In this document: positions 8,852 to 16,987 of the stretch, in pieces
Layout: the number at the start of each line of letters is the position of its first letter
Position numbering within the stretch: the stretch's first letter is position 1
Assembly (NCBI GenBank): GCA_963170155.1
Contig: CAUJGP010000002.1
Span: 1 to 64,000 of the forward strand
Source of the DNA: Bdellovibrionota bacterium
GTDB taxonomy: Bacteria; Bdellovibrionota; Bdellovibrionia; Bdellovibrionales; Bdellovibrionaceae
Direction: 5' to 3'
Length of the DNA stretch: 64,000 nucleotides
The notes under the pieces: model-generated
The model's database searches: none
Seen by the model: the letters and a program-made list of their open reading frames with translations, nothing else
Told to the model about the DNA's origin: nothing
Program-made: the position numbers and the translations under genes

Positions 8852-10564
8852 TCATTGAACCTCAACCGCTCCCACATCACATCGTTCAGCCGAGGTCGTC
8901 TTGGACACAGGTCTCATCAACCCGCGCTGATCAGACAACGGACAAAGAAGATCGCTGCCAGCATCAATAGCTGGACTTCCAGGAAGAAGAAGATGAGTTA
9001 ATGAAAACCCACCATGATCACCCAATGGTCCTAACAAGGGATTGCCCACCACCGTCATATTCCCTTCCCCATTACAGCTGGCATCATCCGCAATGGAGTT
9101 CACAGATAAAATTTGATGGGACTGAATAGGCTCTGCGTTGAAAACACAATTGGGTTGCACGGAACTCCCTCGAAGAATCAGCGAATTCTCTAATACCATA
9201 CGATGAAGATGTTGAGTTACAATCGATCCCCCAGCTCGCGCCAATCGAATACTTATTCCACTTTCCATGGCCGTGGCATCACTGGTTATCGTTGAATTTC
9301 TTACCGTTGTTTCTGTCTTGCTGGATCCTCCGGTGACAGCTAACCCATAAAAAGTGTTGCCAGAAATCGTACTATTTTCAATCAAGCAATCAAGATAACA
9401 ATCTCTTAAGTAAACTCCCGTAGCATTGGAGGCACTGGTCGTTCTTGTAATATGAATGTTTCGGCCAAAATTCATTAAAGCAATGCCTATGCCTGCATTG
9501 TTTATAATCTCGCTACTATCAATCGTGATATTCGTCGCCCCCAGGAGTCGAATCCCTGCATTTTGAGAACCACGAATTTTGGTTTTTTCAATCAACAGGC
9601 TACTTGATGTAATTCCACCCAAAATCACGGGAGCTTTCCCTGTATGATCGTCAAACACACAATTTTTAATATGAAGAGGAGAGTATGTCACAACTCCGGT
9701 CGCCGCCACATCGCCCTCTAAAGAACGACCCTGATTGAAACTTAAGTTTTGAAGGCTCACAACGGATCTCTTCTCACTCACTTCATAAGCTTTCATCCCC
9801 TCTTCATACAAAATCCTTACCATCCCTGTTTCTGAGGTATTGTTAATAATGGTGCTTTCGGGACCCTCTCCAAAGAGACCTACAAAAACCGGAGACTGAA
9901 TCTCCATTTTTTCATTCATATTATAGGTTCCTCGAGCCACTCGAATTAAATAAAATTTGATTTCTGGGGAGTGTGCCGCATTAGCTTCTTCAATAGAGGC
10001 ACGAAGAGAACATAAGCCTGAACTATTTGAGCAAATCCCATCGCCCAGATTGGCGTCTGAAGTATTAGGGTCTGCTAAAGGAGTCACTAAAAACTCCATA
10101 ACACTTTTATTCAAAGCAATCGAGCCATTGCCTGATCGAATCTCCTGATAAAATAAAGATCCACGAAAAGTTAGAAAATTCTGGCTTAATTGATAATTCA
10201 CATCCTGCACCACTTGATTCTGAATCAATCCGCATTGTTTTTCTGTATTCAACGTGTAGTACCATTGATCATCCACAAAACGTAGAATGGCTTTAGGGGA
10301 CTTTTGATTTTCACACTGAAAACCTGGCTCAAGTGCTACAAATGTTAATTTACCATCGTAAGAACCACCATTCCCACTGTACGACGCCACAGGAGAAATC
10401 CCTGTAGAGTTGGGCGGCAGGATCGAAGATGACGACGTGGATCGGTCACTCAAAGTCGCAACAAAATCCATCCGACAATTTTGAAAAAAAACCAATAAAA
10501 TAAAAAGACCTAAAATAAGGTAAAAGAAGCGGTTTAACTTTTTTAAAGACATCTTTTTTTTCAC
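8852..10564 (-). CDS. CSLREA-type beta-helix lipoprotein, paralogue 3 of 3
   Basis: A 570-aa member of the same tandem family and, by orientation, the first gene of the array. It has the FFQNC lipobox, the NLGDGICSNSSGLCSLRASI segment, beta-helix repeats (NNAGIGIAL, ISGNTFYGLAV) and the CDVGAVEVQ end. Its core is closest to paralogue 1 (same YSPLHIKNCVFDDHTG and IEKTKIRGSQN blocks), so the order of copies does not simply follow similarity. The longest frame starts with GTG at 10564 with AAGG nine bases upstream; an ATG four codons later (10552) is an equally possible start. The upstream region differs from the other two and is the likely site of the promoter for the array. Confidence 0.88.
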   Translation of the reverse strand: MKKKMSLKKLNRFFYLILGLFILLVFFQNCRMDFVATLSDRSTSSSSILPPNSTGISPVASYSGNGGSYDGKLTFVALEPGFQCENQKSPKAILRFVDDQWYYTLNTEKQCGLIQNQVVQDVNYQLSQNFLTFRGSLFYQEIRSGNGSIALNKSVMEFLVTPLADPNTSDANLGDGICSNSSGLCSLRASIEEANAAHSPEIKFYLIRVARGTYNMNEKMEIQSPVFVGLFGEGPESTIINNTSETGMVRILYEEGMKAYEVSEKRSVVSLQNLSFNQGRSLEGDVAATGVVTYSPLHIKNCVFDDHTGKAPVILGGITSSSLLIEKTKIRGSQNAGIRLLGATNITIDSSEIINNAGIGIALMNFGRNIHITRTTSASNATGVYLRDCYLDCLIENSTISGNTFYGLAVTGGSSKTETTVRNSTITSDATAMESGISIRLARAGGSIVTQHLHRMVLENSLILRGSSVQPNCVFNAEPIQSHQILSVNSIADDASCNGEGNMTVVGNPLLGPLGDHGGFSLTHLLLPGSPAIDAGSDLLCPLSDQRGLMRPVSKTTSAERCDVGAVEVQ

Positions 10565-10683
10565 TTATTTTTACCTTTATTATTTTAATAAATCAAAATA
10601 ATAACCCACCTTTATGAAGCTCTGTTAAGCTTAATTATACTGCCTAAATAAACCAATAGAAAGAGTTTACTCACAAACCCGTT

Positions 10684-11673
10684 TTATTTTGAAACAATAC
10701 CTTTCAAGTTAAATCGTATCAATCGAAGACCCGTTTTCCACAGACCAAAGAACCACTGTTGCAGAGCCATAGCTCGACTTGGGATACGCTTATGAGCCGT
10801 TGCAGAAGATTGAAGGCTCTTCAATTTCAACTTTAAAAAATAGAGTGTTAAAACCTGTAAAGGATTTTTGTTGCCACCAGGTCTCCAAGAACGAACCAGT
10901 TCCTGCTTAAAAGCATCAAAATGATAAGAATGAGGTGCGGCCAAGACAGTCCCTCGATGCAGCAAGATCTTAAGACTCTCCGTCGCAACAACTCCAGCGC
11001 AAATCTGACAAGCGGAACCCATCGAAGGCAATCGTCTTTCTAAAAAACTTAAATTAGAGGAATCAACGATATAATCTTTTTGCAGCATTCGAGGAGATAA
11101 GCCCGCCATAAAACGAAGTAGCATTTCTTCTTTAGAACAACCTTCAAAACGAAAATACTCCTCAAAAGACATCTTTCCAGGAAGAAAAACTAACACAGAG
11201 GACCCCATTCCTAATGGAGCCGCTGTAATGGCTGGAATTCCTAACTCATGGCAAGCTGCGAAAACAATCCGTCGAGCCTCTATAGCAAAGTAATCAAGAC
11301 CATCAACATAGAGATCAACATCCTTTAAAAATTCTTTTAAATTAGAAGAATTGACTCCTTCTGAAAACTGCTTGATTTCCAACTCGGGATTAATATCACA
11401 AGCCATCTTCGCCATCACTTTACTTTTGTGTTTACCAAGATGAGAGACGGTCGCTCCTGCTTGCCTATTAAAGTTAACAATATCAAAAGTATCGAAATCA
11501 GCGATATGAAAAGCTCCAATCCCAAGTCGCGCTAAAGCCAGTAAATGCACACCACCAACGCCCCCCATACCAGCAATCGCAACTCTTTTATGACGTAATG
11601 TCATCTGCTCCGTTGGAGTCACCCATCCAATGTTTCGAGAAAAGGCCTCTTCATATTGAAATTGAGCTTTCAT
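10684..11673 (-). CDS. ThiF/HesA/MoeB-like E1 adenylyltransferase
   Basis: A 329-aa protein of the E1-like ThiF superfamily, enzymes that adenylate the C-terminus of a ubiquitin-like or small peptide substrate. The Rossmann nucleotide-binding motif VAIAGMGGVGG is at about 28-38, followed by ADFDTFDIVNFNRQAG (the D...N/R ATP-binding block) and CDINPELE, YVDGLDYF, ITAAPLGMGSS. Near the end only one CxxC (ACQIC) is present, so the second pair of the classic zinc site is not evident. The start at 11673 is chosen because an in-frame upstream ATG at 11685 itself contains the GGAGG that sits five bases before 11673. It is surrounded by unrelated genes; no ThiS/MoaD-like partner, rhodanese or JAMM protease lies beside it. 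Confidence 0.88.
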   Translation of the reverse strand: MKAQFQYEEAFSRNIGWVTPTEQMTLRHKRVAIAGMGGVGGVHLLALARLGIGAFHIADFDTFDIVNFNRQAGATVSHLGKHKSKVMAKMACDINPELEIKQFSEGVNSSNLKEFLKDVDLYVDGLDYFAIEARRIVFAACHELGIPAITAAPLGMGSSVLVFLPGKMSFEEYFRFEGCSKEEMLLRFMAGLSPRMLQKDYIVDSSNLSFLERRLPSMGSACQICAGVVATESLKILLHRGTVLAAPHSYHFDAFKQELVRSWRPGGNKNPLQVLTLYFLKLKLKSLQSSATAHKRIPSRAMALQQWFFGLWKTGLRLIRFNLKGIVSK

Positions 11674-11862
11674 ATCATCCTCCATTCAATTTTCAATCCT
11701 TCATGAATACTAGGTTATCAAAGTATCCTCTCTATAAAAATGGATCATTTTTAATTGATAAATTAATTTTATTTAATAAACTCAATGGCTTAAAAAAAAC
11801 CACATCAACAGGGATTTTTAATCTTGGTCGGTGATAGAGACCAAGGTAATAGATAGAGATCC

Positions 11863-12096
11863 ATGATCAGCAAAACAATTGTTAATGGATTGAAACCATA
11901 AATTTTTCTTGAAAAAACAAGAAAGACTAGCGATGATCTGATGAGTTTTGAACCAAAAACCGATGAAGCGGGCTTTTTGTATTTTAGGGCTATCAATGCC
12001 AATGAAAGGTTTCCTTTCCTTAGCATCATCACCCCATTGGAATATCTAAAACCCTGTAAACTCTATGTTTTTTGTTCCAAAACACATACAATTTAA
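11863..12096 (+). pseudogene. Possible small decayed ORF with one in-frame stop
   Basis: Reading from an ATG at 11863, twelve codons are followed by TAA at 11899-11901 and the same frame then stays open for 64 codons to a TAA at 12094-12096; an ATG at 11941 could restart it. The open part has protein-like composition (KTDEAGFLYFRAINANERF). There is no good ribosome binding site at either ATG and I recognise no family, so this may equally be chance. The rest of the 530-base gap upstream of glutamine synthetase (11674-12204) shows only a 7-bp hairpin at about 11824-11846 (CTTGGTC/GACCAAG). Confidence 0.22.
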
Positions 12097-12204
12097 CTTT
12101 TTCAGAGCCCTCCCTTTGGTGTTTCATTGCTGTTGATAGGCTGATCTCAGTCCATCAGCGTTAAACACAAACTCAGCCCTGAAAGAATTCAAGGAGTCAA
12201 ACTG

Positions 12205-14361
12205 ATGTCTAATGATATAAGTCCTATACTACCCGTATCTGAATATTTTGGAGAACTCACCTTCGGCCTTCGCCAAATGCGCGAAAAGCTTCCCAAAGAT
12301 GCCTTTAGTAACCTTATGAAAACCCTTGAAAAAGGGGATAAACTCACCAAAGAAACCGCTGAAGTCATCTCCCAGGTCATTAAGGATTGGGCCGTTACAA
12401 AAGGTGCTACTCATTTTTGTCATTGGTTTCAACCCATGACAGGACTCACCGCTGAAAAACATGATGCCTTTATCACAATCCAACACTCTCATCATTCTGA
12501 ACTTCGAGTGATTGAACGTTTTAGTGGATCTCAATTAATTCAAGGGGAGCCCGATGCCTCCTCATTTCCAAGCGGAGGGATGAGATCCACGTTTGAAGCT
12601 CGAGGATATACAGCCTGGGACCCGACCTCGCCTATTTTCATCATTACCGGTGAAAAAGGTCATACGCTTTGCATCCCTTCTGTCTTTTTTGGTTATCATG
12701 GACACGCTTTGGATAATAAAACTCCCCTTCTGCGTTCCATGACTTCTGTCTCAAAAGAAGCCACAGAGTTTTTAAAACTTCTTGGAGATCTCGACTGTAA
12801 ATCAGTCCAAACAACCCTCGGCGCAGAACAAGAGTATTTTTTAATTGAAAGAAGTTATGCCTTTGCTCGCCCCGATATTATTATGACGGGAAGAACAGTC
12901 TTAGGAGCTCCGGCCCCTCGCGGGCAACAACTCGAGGATCACTACTTTGGCTCTATCCCCGCCCGCGTAAAATCTTTTATGGAAGACGTTGAAATCGAGC
13001 TTTTCAAATTAGGTGTTCCTGTAAAAACACGTCATAATGAAGTGGCCCCCAGCCAATATGAAATTGCTCCTATTTTTGAAAGCGCCAACATCGCCGCCGA
13101 TCATAACGCTCTCACCATGGAAACTTTTAAAAGAATTGCCACCCGACATGGGCTGCTCTGCTTATTCCACGAAAAACCATTTAAAGGGCTCAACGGAAGT
13201 GGTAAACATTGCAACTGGAGTTTGAGTAACGACAAAGGAGAAAACCTTTTAGAGCCAGGTACCACTCCCCATCAAAATTTGAGATTTTTAGCGGTTTGTG
13301 CCATTGTTTTAAAGGCTGTCCATGATCATGCGGGAGTCTTAAGAGCCACTATTGCCTCTCCTGGGAACGACCATCGCCTCGGAGGTAACGAAGCTCCTCC
13401 AGCCATTATCAGCGCCTTTATGGGTTCCTTTTTAGAAAAAATATTTGATAGTATTGAACAAGGACATGCCGCCCAAGCGACCGAAGCATCCATCATTGAT
13501 TTAGGAGTGAACCATCTCCCTAAAATCTCCAAAGACTATACGGATCGCAATAGGACTTCTCCTTTTGCCTTCACGGGGAATAAATTTGAATTCAGAGCGG
13601 TAGGAGCTTCTGCTAACGTCTCCGTCCCTGTCTTTGTCCTTAACGCTGCTGTCGCTGAAAGTTTTAAAGCAGCCGCTCAATACTTGAAAGATCTCTTGGC
13701 TCAAAAAACTCCTCGAGATGAAGCGGTCATGCAATTAACTCGAACTTTGCTTAAAGAATCCCGCTCCATTCGCTTTGAAGGAAACAATTATTCCACTGAA
13801 TGGAGAGAAGAAGCTCAACGACGAGGTTTGCCTATTTTGGACAATAGCTACTCAGCCTTAAAAGTTTTAAAAAATCCGCAAGCAGTCGAATTTTTAATTA
13901 ACTCCAAAGTGCTTTCTCATGAAGAGATCCAAGCGCGGTATCATATTTTGGTTGAAAGACACATAAAAACTCTTATGATCGAAGTTGGAACTTTAATGGA
14001 GTTGACGCGATCTCATGTTTTGCCTGCTCTAGAGTCTCAAATGATTGAAACGGCTCAAGTGGGAACCATACTGGCATCAGCGACGGCAAATCCGGTAAAA
14101 AGTGCTCATACTCATCGAATGAATGAAATGAGTAATGTGTACGGACAAATCATCACCTCGCTGAGTGATGTAGAAAAAATTCATGCTGAAATCGACGGAC
14201 TGGATGACTTTGAGAAGCAGATGCAAATTTTGGTCGAGAAGGCAACTCCACTGGTGGATAAACTAAGAGACTCCTGTGACAGAGCGGAAATCCTGATCGG
14301 TGCGCATCTGTGGAAACTTCCTAAGTATAGAGAAATGTTGTTTACAAATACATTGTCTTAG
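12205..14361 (+). CDS. glnN: Glutamine synthetase, type III
   Basis: A 718-aa enzyme making glutamine from glutamate, ammonia and ATP in the cytoplasm. The length (about 700-730 aa), and the type III signatures (FPSGGMRSTFEARGYTAWD, then AEQEYFLIE, TRHNEVAPSQYEIAPIFE, GSGKHCNWSLS, RLGGNEAPPAI, NRTSPFAFTGNKFEFRAVG) identify the dodecameric GSIII class rather than GSI or GSII. The catalytic acidic residues of EQEY and the RxxxN region are intact. Start ATG has AAGGAG eight bases upstream. No nearby glnB/glnK or ntr genes. A near-match to a sigma-54 site (12118 area) has the wrong spacing. The following gene on the same strand, a TPR/winged-helix protein, may be a regulator. Confidence 0.95.
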   Translation: MSNDISPILPVSEYFGELTFGLRQMREKLPKDAFSNLMKTLEKGDKLTKETAEVISQVIKDWAVTKGATHFCHWFQPMTGLTAEKHDAFITIQHSHHSELRVIERFSGSQLIQGEPDASSFPSGGMRSTFEARGYTAWDPTSPIFIITGEKGHTLCIPSVFFGYHGHALDNKTPLLRSMTSVSKEATEFLKLLGDLDCKSVQTTLGAEQEYFLIERSYAFARPDIIMTGRTVLGAPAPRGQQLEDHYFGSIPARVKSFMEDVEIELFKLGVPVKTRHNEVAPSQYEIAPIFESANIAADHNALTMETFKRIATRHGLLCLFHEKPFKGLNGSGKHCNWSLSNDKGENLLEPGTTPHQNLRFLAVCAIVLKAVHDHAGVLRATIASPGNDHRLGGNEAPPAIISAFMGSFLEKIFDSIEQGHAAQATEASIIDLGVNHLPKISKDYTDRNRTSPFAFTGNKFEFRAVGASANVSVPVFVLNAAVAESFKAAAQYLKDLLAQKTPRDEAVMQLTRTLLKESRSIRFEGNNYSTEWREEAQRRGLPILDNSYSALKVLKNPQAVEFLINSKVLSHEEIQARYHILVERHIKTLMIEVGTLMELTRSHVLPALESQMIETAQVGTILASATANPVKSAHTHRMNEMSNVYGQIITSLSDVEKIHAEIDGLDDFEKQMQILVEKATPLVDKLRDSCDRAEILIGAHLWKLPKYREMLFTNTLS

Positions 14362-14373
14362 CTAGGTTGTTTT

Positions 14374-14391
14374 ACCCTCTGAAAAGAGGGT
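14374..14391 (+). other. Hairpin between glnN and the TPR gene
   Basis: ACCCTCT-GAAA-AGAGGGT is a perfect 7-bp stem with a stable GNRA-type loop, 12 bases after the glnN stop. No T-run follows, so it is not a typical intrinsic terminator; it could be an attenuator or mRNA-stabilising 3' hairpin. Confidence 0.45.
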
Positions 14392-14426
14392 CGGGTTCAT
14401 CTCGATAAATTCAAAGAGAGCTTACC

Positions 14427-15950
14427 ATGTCTGTTGACCTTACCGTTGTTCTTTCTTCCTTAGATTCGCAAGTGCGATCAGGTCAGATCCAACAAGCTCG
14501 TCAGACATTGGTGCAACTAAAGAAAACAAAAATACCAAGAGAGTACTTAGTCCCCCTCGCCGCCATCGCCCGCAGAGTCCGGGAAGATAAATGGGGACTT
14601 TCCCTTTTACGACCAATTCTTCGATCCTCTCAACCTGTGAATCCTCCACCCACTCAAGAAGAATGGATTATTTATGCCTCTCTTTTACTGAAAATAGACG
14701 CTATTGCCGAAGCTAAAGAAATTTTAGCCAATCCCTATCTCGCAGAGCACCCAGATATCTTGTACTATCAAGCTCTTTCTCATCTTGCCGAATGGGACTA
14801 CCTTCAAACAAGTCAACTTCTGAAGAAATATCTCAAGCGAAAAACTATAAATCACTACCAAAGAGCTATTGCTCAAGTCAATCTCGCTTCTGCCTTACTG
14901 TACATCGAGAATCTCCAAGAGGCTTCGGTTCTGCTGCGAGAACTCATAAAAAAATGCGAGGAAAACCACTGGGACTTGCTATTAAGCAATTGTTTTGAGC
15001 TTTCAGCCCAACTTTTAATTAAACAAAAAAAATTTAATAAAGCTGAAGAATTGCTAAAAAACGCCGAAATCAAAAACGCCCATCATAAACAATACAGCCT
15101 TTATGTGGAAAAATGGAGGGTGATTGTTAACCTTTTCCGAGACCCTCTTTTACTGCAAAATGCGATGGCATTGGAGCAAATCCGCGCCAAGGCCATTGCC
15201 ACTTCCAGTTGGGAGACCCTCAGGGACTGTGATTTTTATAAAGGGACCTTGAACCAAGACCCTCAGCTTTTAACGACAATCTATTACGGTACACCCTTTC
15301 AATCCTATAAAAAGCGCATTGAAGCTATTTTTAAAAATAACCAATGGATTTTAAAAAAAGAATACCAATGGGTTTCACCATTTCATCCTGGAGAACGATG
15401 GCTCGATTTGCAGCATGGACTTGAATACAAGAGTGGAGAAGACGATTCTTCATTCCAAAAAATAATGAAGCCAGGTCGACTTCACCATCGTTTGCTCATG
15501 ACATTAGTAACTGATTTTTACCGCCCCTTCACGTTGGGAAAAATTTTTTCACAGGTTTTTCCCAAAGAGTATTTCAATCCCCATTCAGGGCCAGAAAGAG
15601 TCAATCAAGCGATCAAGAAAGCAAGGATATGTTTTAAAAAATACAACATTCCCTTGAAGATTGACGTTAACAACGGACTCTATCAACTCCAATTCACGGC
15701 TCCCTATTCCATTCTCATCAGAAAATCGAAAGACTCTCTCCCTGCCGCTGAAAATCATTCCCATTTATATAAAGTGCAATTGAAATCTTTATTTCCTTAT
15801 CAACAGTTTTCCATGAAATCCGCGGCACAAGCCTTGAGTCTTTCGTCTTCCCACACAAGAATCATTATCAATGATCTTTTAACTGAAGGAAAAATTCACA
15901 AGACAGGAAACGGGCGCTCCACCCTTTACTGCTTTCAAAAAATAAAATAG
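14427..15950 (+). CDS. TPR-repeat protein with C-terminal winged-helix domains (possible regulator)
   Basis: A 507-aa protein. Residues ~1-260 are helical repeats of TPR type (YASLLLKIDAIAEAKEIL, YYQALSHLAEWDYLQTSQLL, AQVNLASALLYIENLQEASVLL). After a linker, residues ~340-420 (LHHRLLMTLVTDFYRPFTLG through NAIKK-like helices to NNGLYQL) resemble a winged helix of the OmpR effector kind, and the last ~50 residues (FSMKSAAQALSLSSSHTRII...LLTEGKIHKTGNGR) form a second winged helix with a clear recognition-helix and wing. TPR plus wHTH suggests a transcription regulator that senses a partner protein. It lies 65 bases after glnN on the same strand, so a role linked to nitrogen is possible but unproven. 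Start ATG; weak upstream AGAGAG. Confidence 0.75.
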   Translation: MSVDLTVVLSSLDSQVRSGQIQQARQTLVQLKKTKIPREYLVPLAAIARRVREDKWGLSLLRPILRSSQPVNPPPTQEEWIIYASLLLKIDAIAEAKEILANPYLAEHPDILYYQALSHLAEWDYLQTSQLLKKYLKRKTINHYQRAIAQVNLASALLYIENLQEASVLLRELIKKCEENHWDLLLSNCFELSAQLLIKQKKFNKAEELLKNAEIKNAHHKQYSLYVEKWRVIVNLFRDPLLLQNAMALEQIRAKAIATSSWETLRDCDFYKGTLNQDPQLLTTIYYGTPFQSYKKRIEAIFKNNQWILKKEYQWVSPFHPGERWLDLQHGLEYKSGEDDSSFQKIMKPGRLHHRLLMTLVTDFYRPFTLGKIFSQVFPKEYFNPHSGPERVNQAIKKARICFKKYNIPLKIDVNNGLYQLQFTAPYSILIRKSKDSLPAAENHSHLYKVQLKSLFPYQQFSMKSAAQALSLSSSHTRIIINDLLTEGKIHKTGNGRSTLYCFQKIK

Positions 15951-16021
15951 CTAGAAGATAACGCGCCGAAACCGGAGTTGCCCTAGGGATTCAGATGCCA
16001 GAATCAAAGACTCATGGTTTT

Positions 16022-16852
16022 TTATTGATTGCTGTCTAAGGATTCTTCAGCCTTCGATGACGAGGAAGATGAAACTAATGAAAGCTCTTGTTTAATTAAA
16101 CCTTTTAAAACATCAGCTCGGCTTTTGATCCCGGCTCCTAAAGAAGTCTTGCAATAAAGGTCAAGATCTTTAATTTGTTTTTTAAGATGCGCTTGATACT
16201 CTGTTCTTTTTTCTTTTTGTTCCGCATCCGATCTACGAAAACTTTTCCAGGTCACCTTTCCCCGGTTGTTGAGTGTCTTCTCTGTGTTCATCTCAATCTC
16301 CGACCTTAACACCTCGAACCGTCTCTTCACTTTATTGATTTGCTTTTCGGTCAATGGGTGCCCTGCGAAGTTAACAACACTCTTTTGATCCAAATCAATG
16401 TTCTTTTGGCCTTCCATCAGCTTATCACACGGAACGAGGTGATCCTCTTGAGATTTAACTGCGTGTTTGTGATTATTGAACGCGGTCTTTGAGACAAAAT
16501 GATGGTTTTTTTCTGAAGGCGTCACGCAAGTTCCAAGAGAATAGACGTCATTTGATGCTGAACTGCTGTTTTTTCCTTTTGTAATAATAAGCCGCGCAAA
16601 GCTTTTATCTACCGCTAAAAAAACTTCGTCCTTAGAGCTATAGCGTGAATCATTCATTTGTCCATCACCCTTTAAGAGCACTGGGATTAAAACGGGCTTA
16701 GCGTCATCAGCTGAAGGTCGATCATAGTTCCATAGATATTCATATTGTAAATTCAAACATTGCCGAAGATTGGTAAAATCCTCTGATGCTAAAGAAAGGA
16801 CTGGCATAAAAATACTGACCACCATCAGGCTTATTTTAAAGTTCTTTTTCAC
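16022..16852 (-). CDS. Secreted protein of unknown function
   Basis: A 276-aa protein with a classical signal peptide (KKNFKISLMVVSIFMPVLSLAS, cleavage likely after LAS near residue 22). The mature part has four widely spaced cysteines (RQCLNLQ, GTCVTP, VPCDKL, LYCKTS) suggesting disulphides, a lysine-rich helical C-terminal half and a serine-rich tail (SSSSSSK). The start is GTG at 16852 with AAGGAG seven bases upstream, which is convincing. I do not recognise the family. It is the last gene of the same-strand run that includes the FadL-type barrel, 135 bases downstream of it, and could be a periplasmic partner; that is guesswork. Confidence 0.8.
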   Translation of the reverse strand: MKKNFKISLMVVSIFMPVLSLASEDFTNLRQCLNLQYEYLWNYDRPSADDAKPVLIPVLLKGDGQMNDSRYSSKDEVFLAVDKSFARLIITKGKNSSSASNDVYSLGTCVTPSEKNHHFVSKTAFNNHKHAVKSQEDHLVPCDKLMEGQKNIDLDQKSVVNFAGHPLTEKQINKVKRRFEVLRSEIEMNTEKTLNNRGKVTWKSFRRSDAEQKEKRTEYQAHLKKQIKDLDLYCKTSLGAGIKSRADVLKGLIKQELSLVSSSSSSKAEESLDSNQ

Positions 16853-16987
16853 GGCTCAACTCCTTAACCCATGACCCATTTTTGTAATGATCACTGTCTT
16901 CATTATCTAATAAGTAACTCAATTGCACAATGAGCCCTTTATCCAGAAACTCGAATTCAAATGGGATCACAGAAGTATTTTCTAACT

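Noticed and set aside
11805-12032. A 75-codon minus-strand ORF upstream of glutamine synthetase
   Set aside because: No ribosome binding site; its hydrophobic look comes from the AT-rich antisense of another frame.
12116-12134. TTTGGTGTTTCATTGCTG as a sigma-54 promoter for glutamine synthetase
   Set aside because: GG and GC are nine instead of ten bases apart and the rest of the boxes match poorly.
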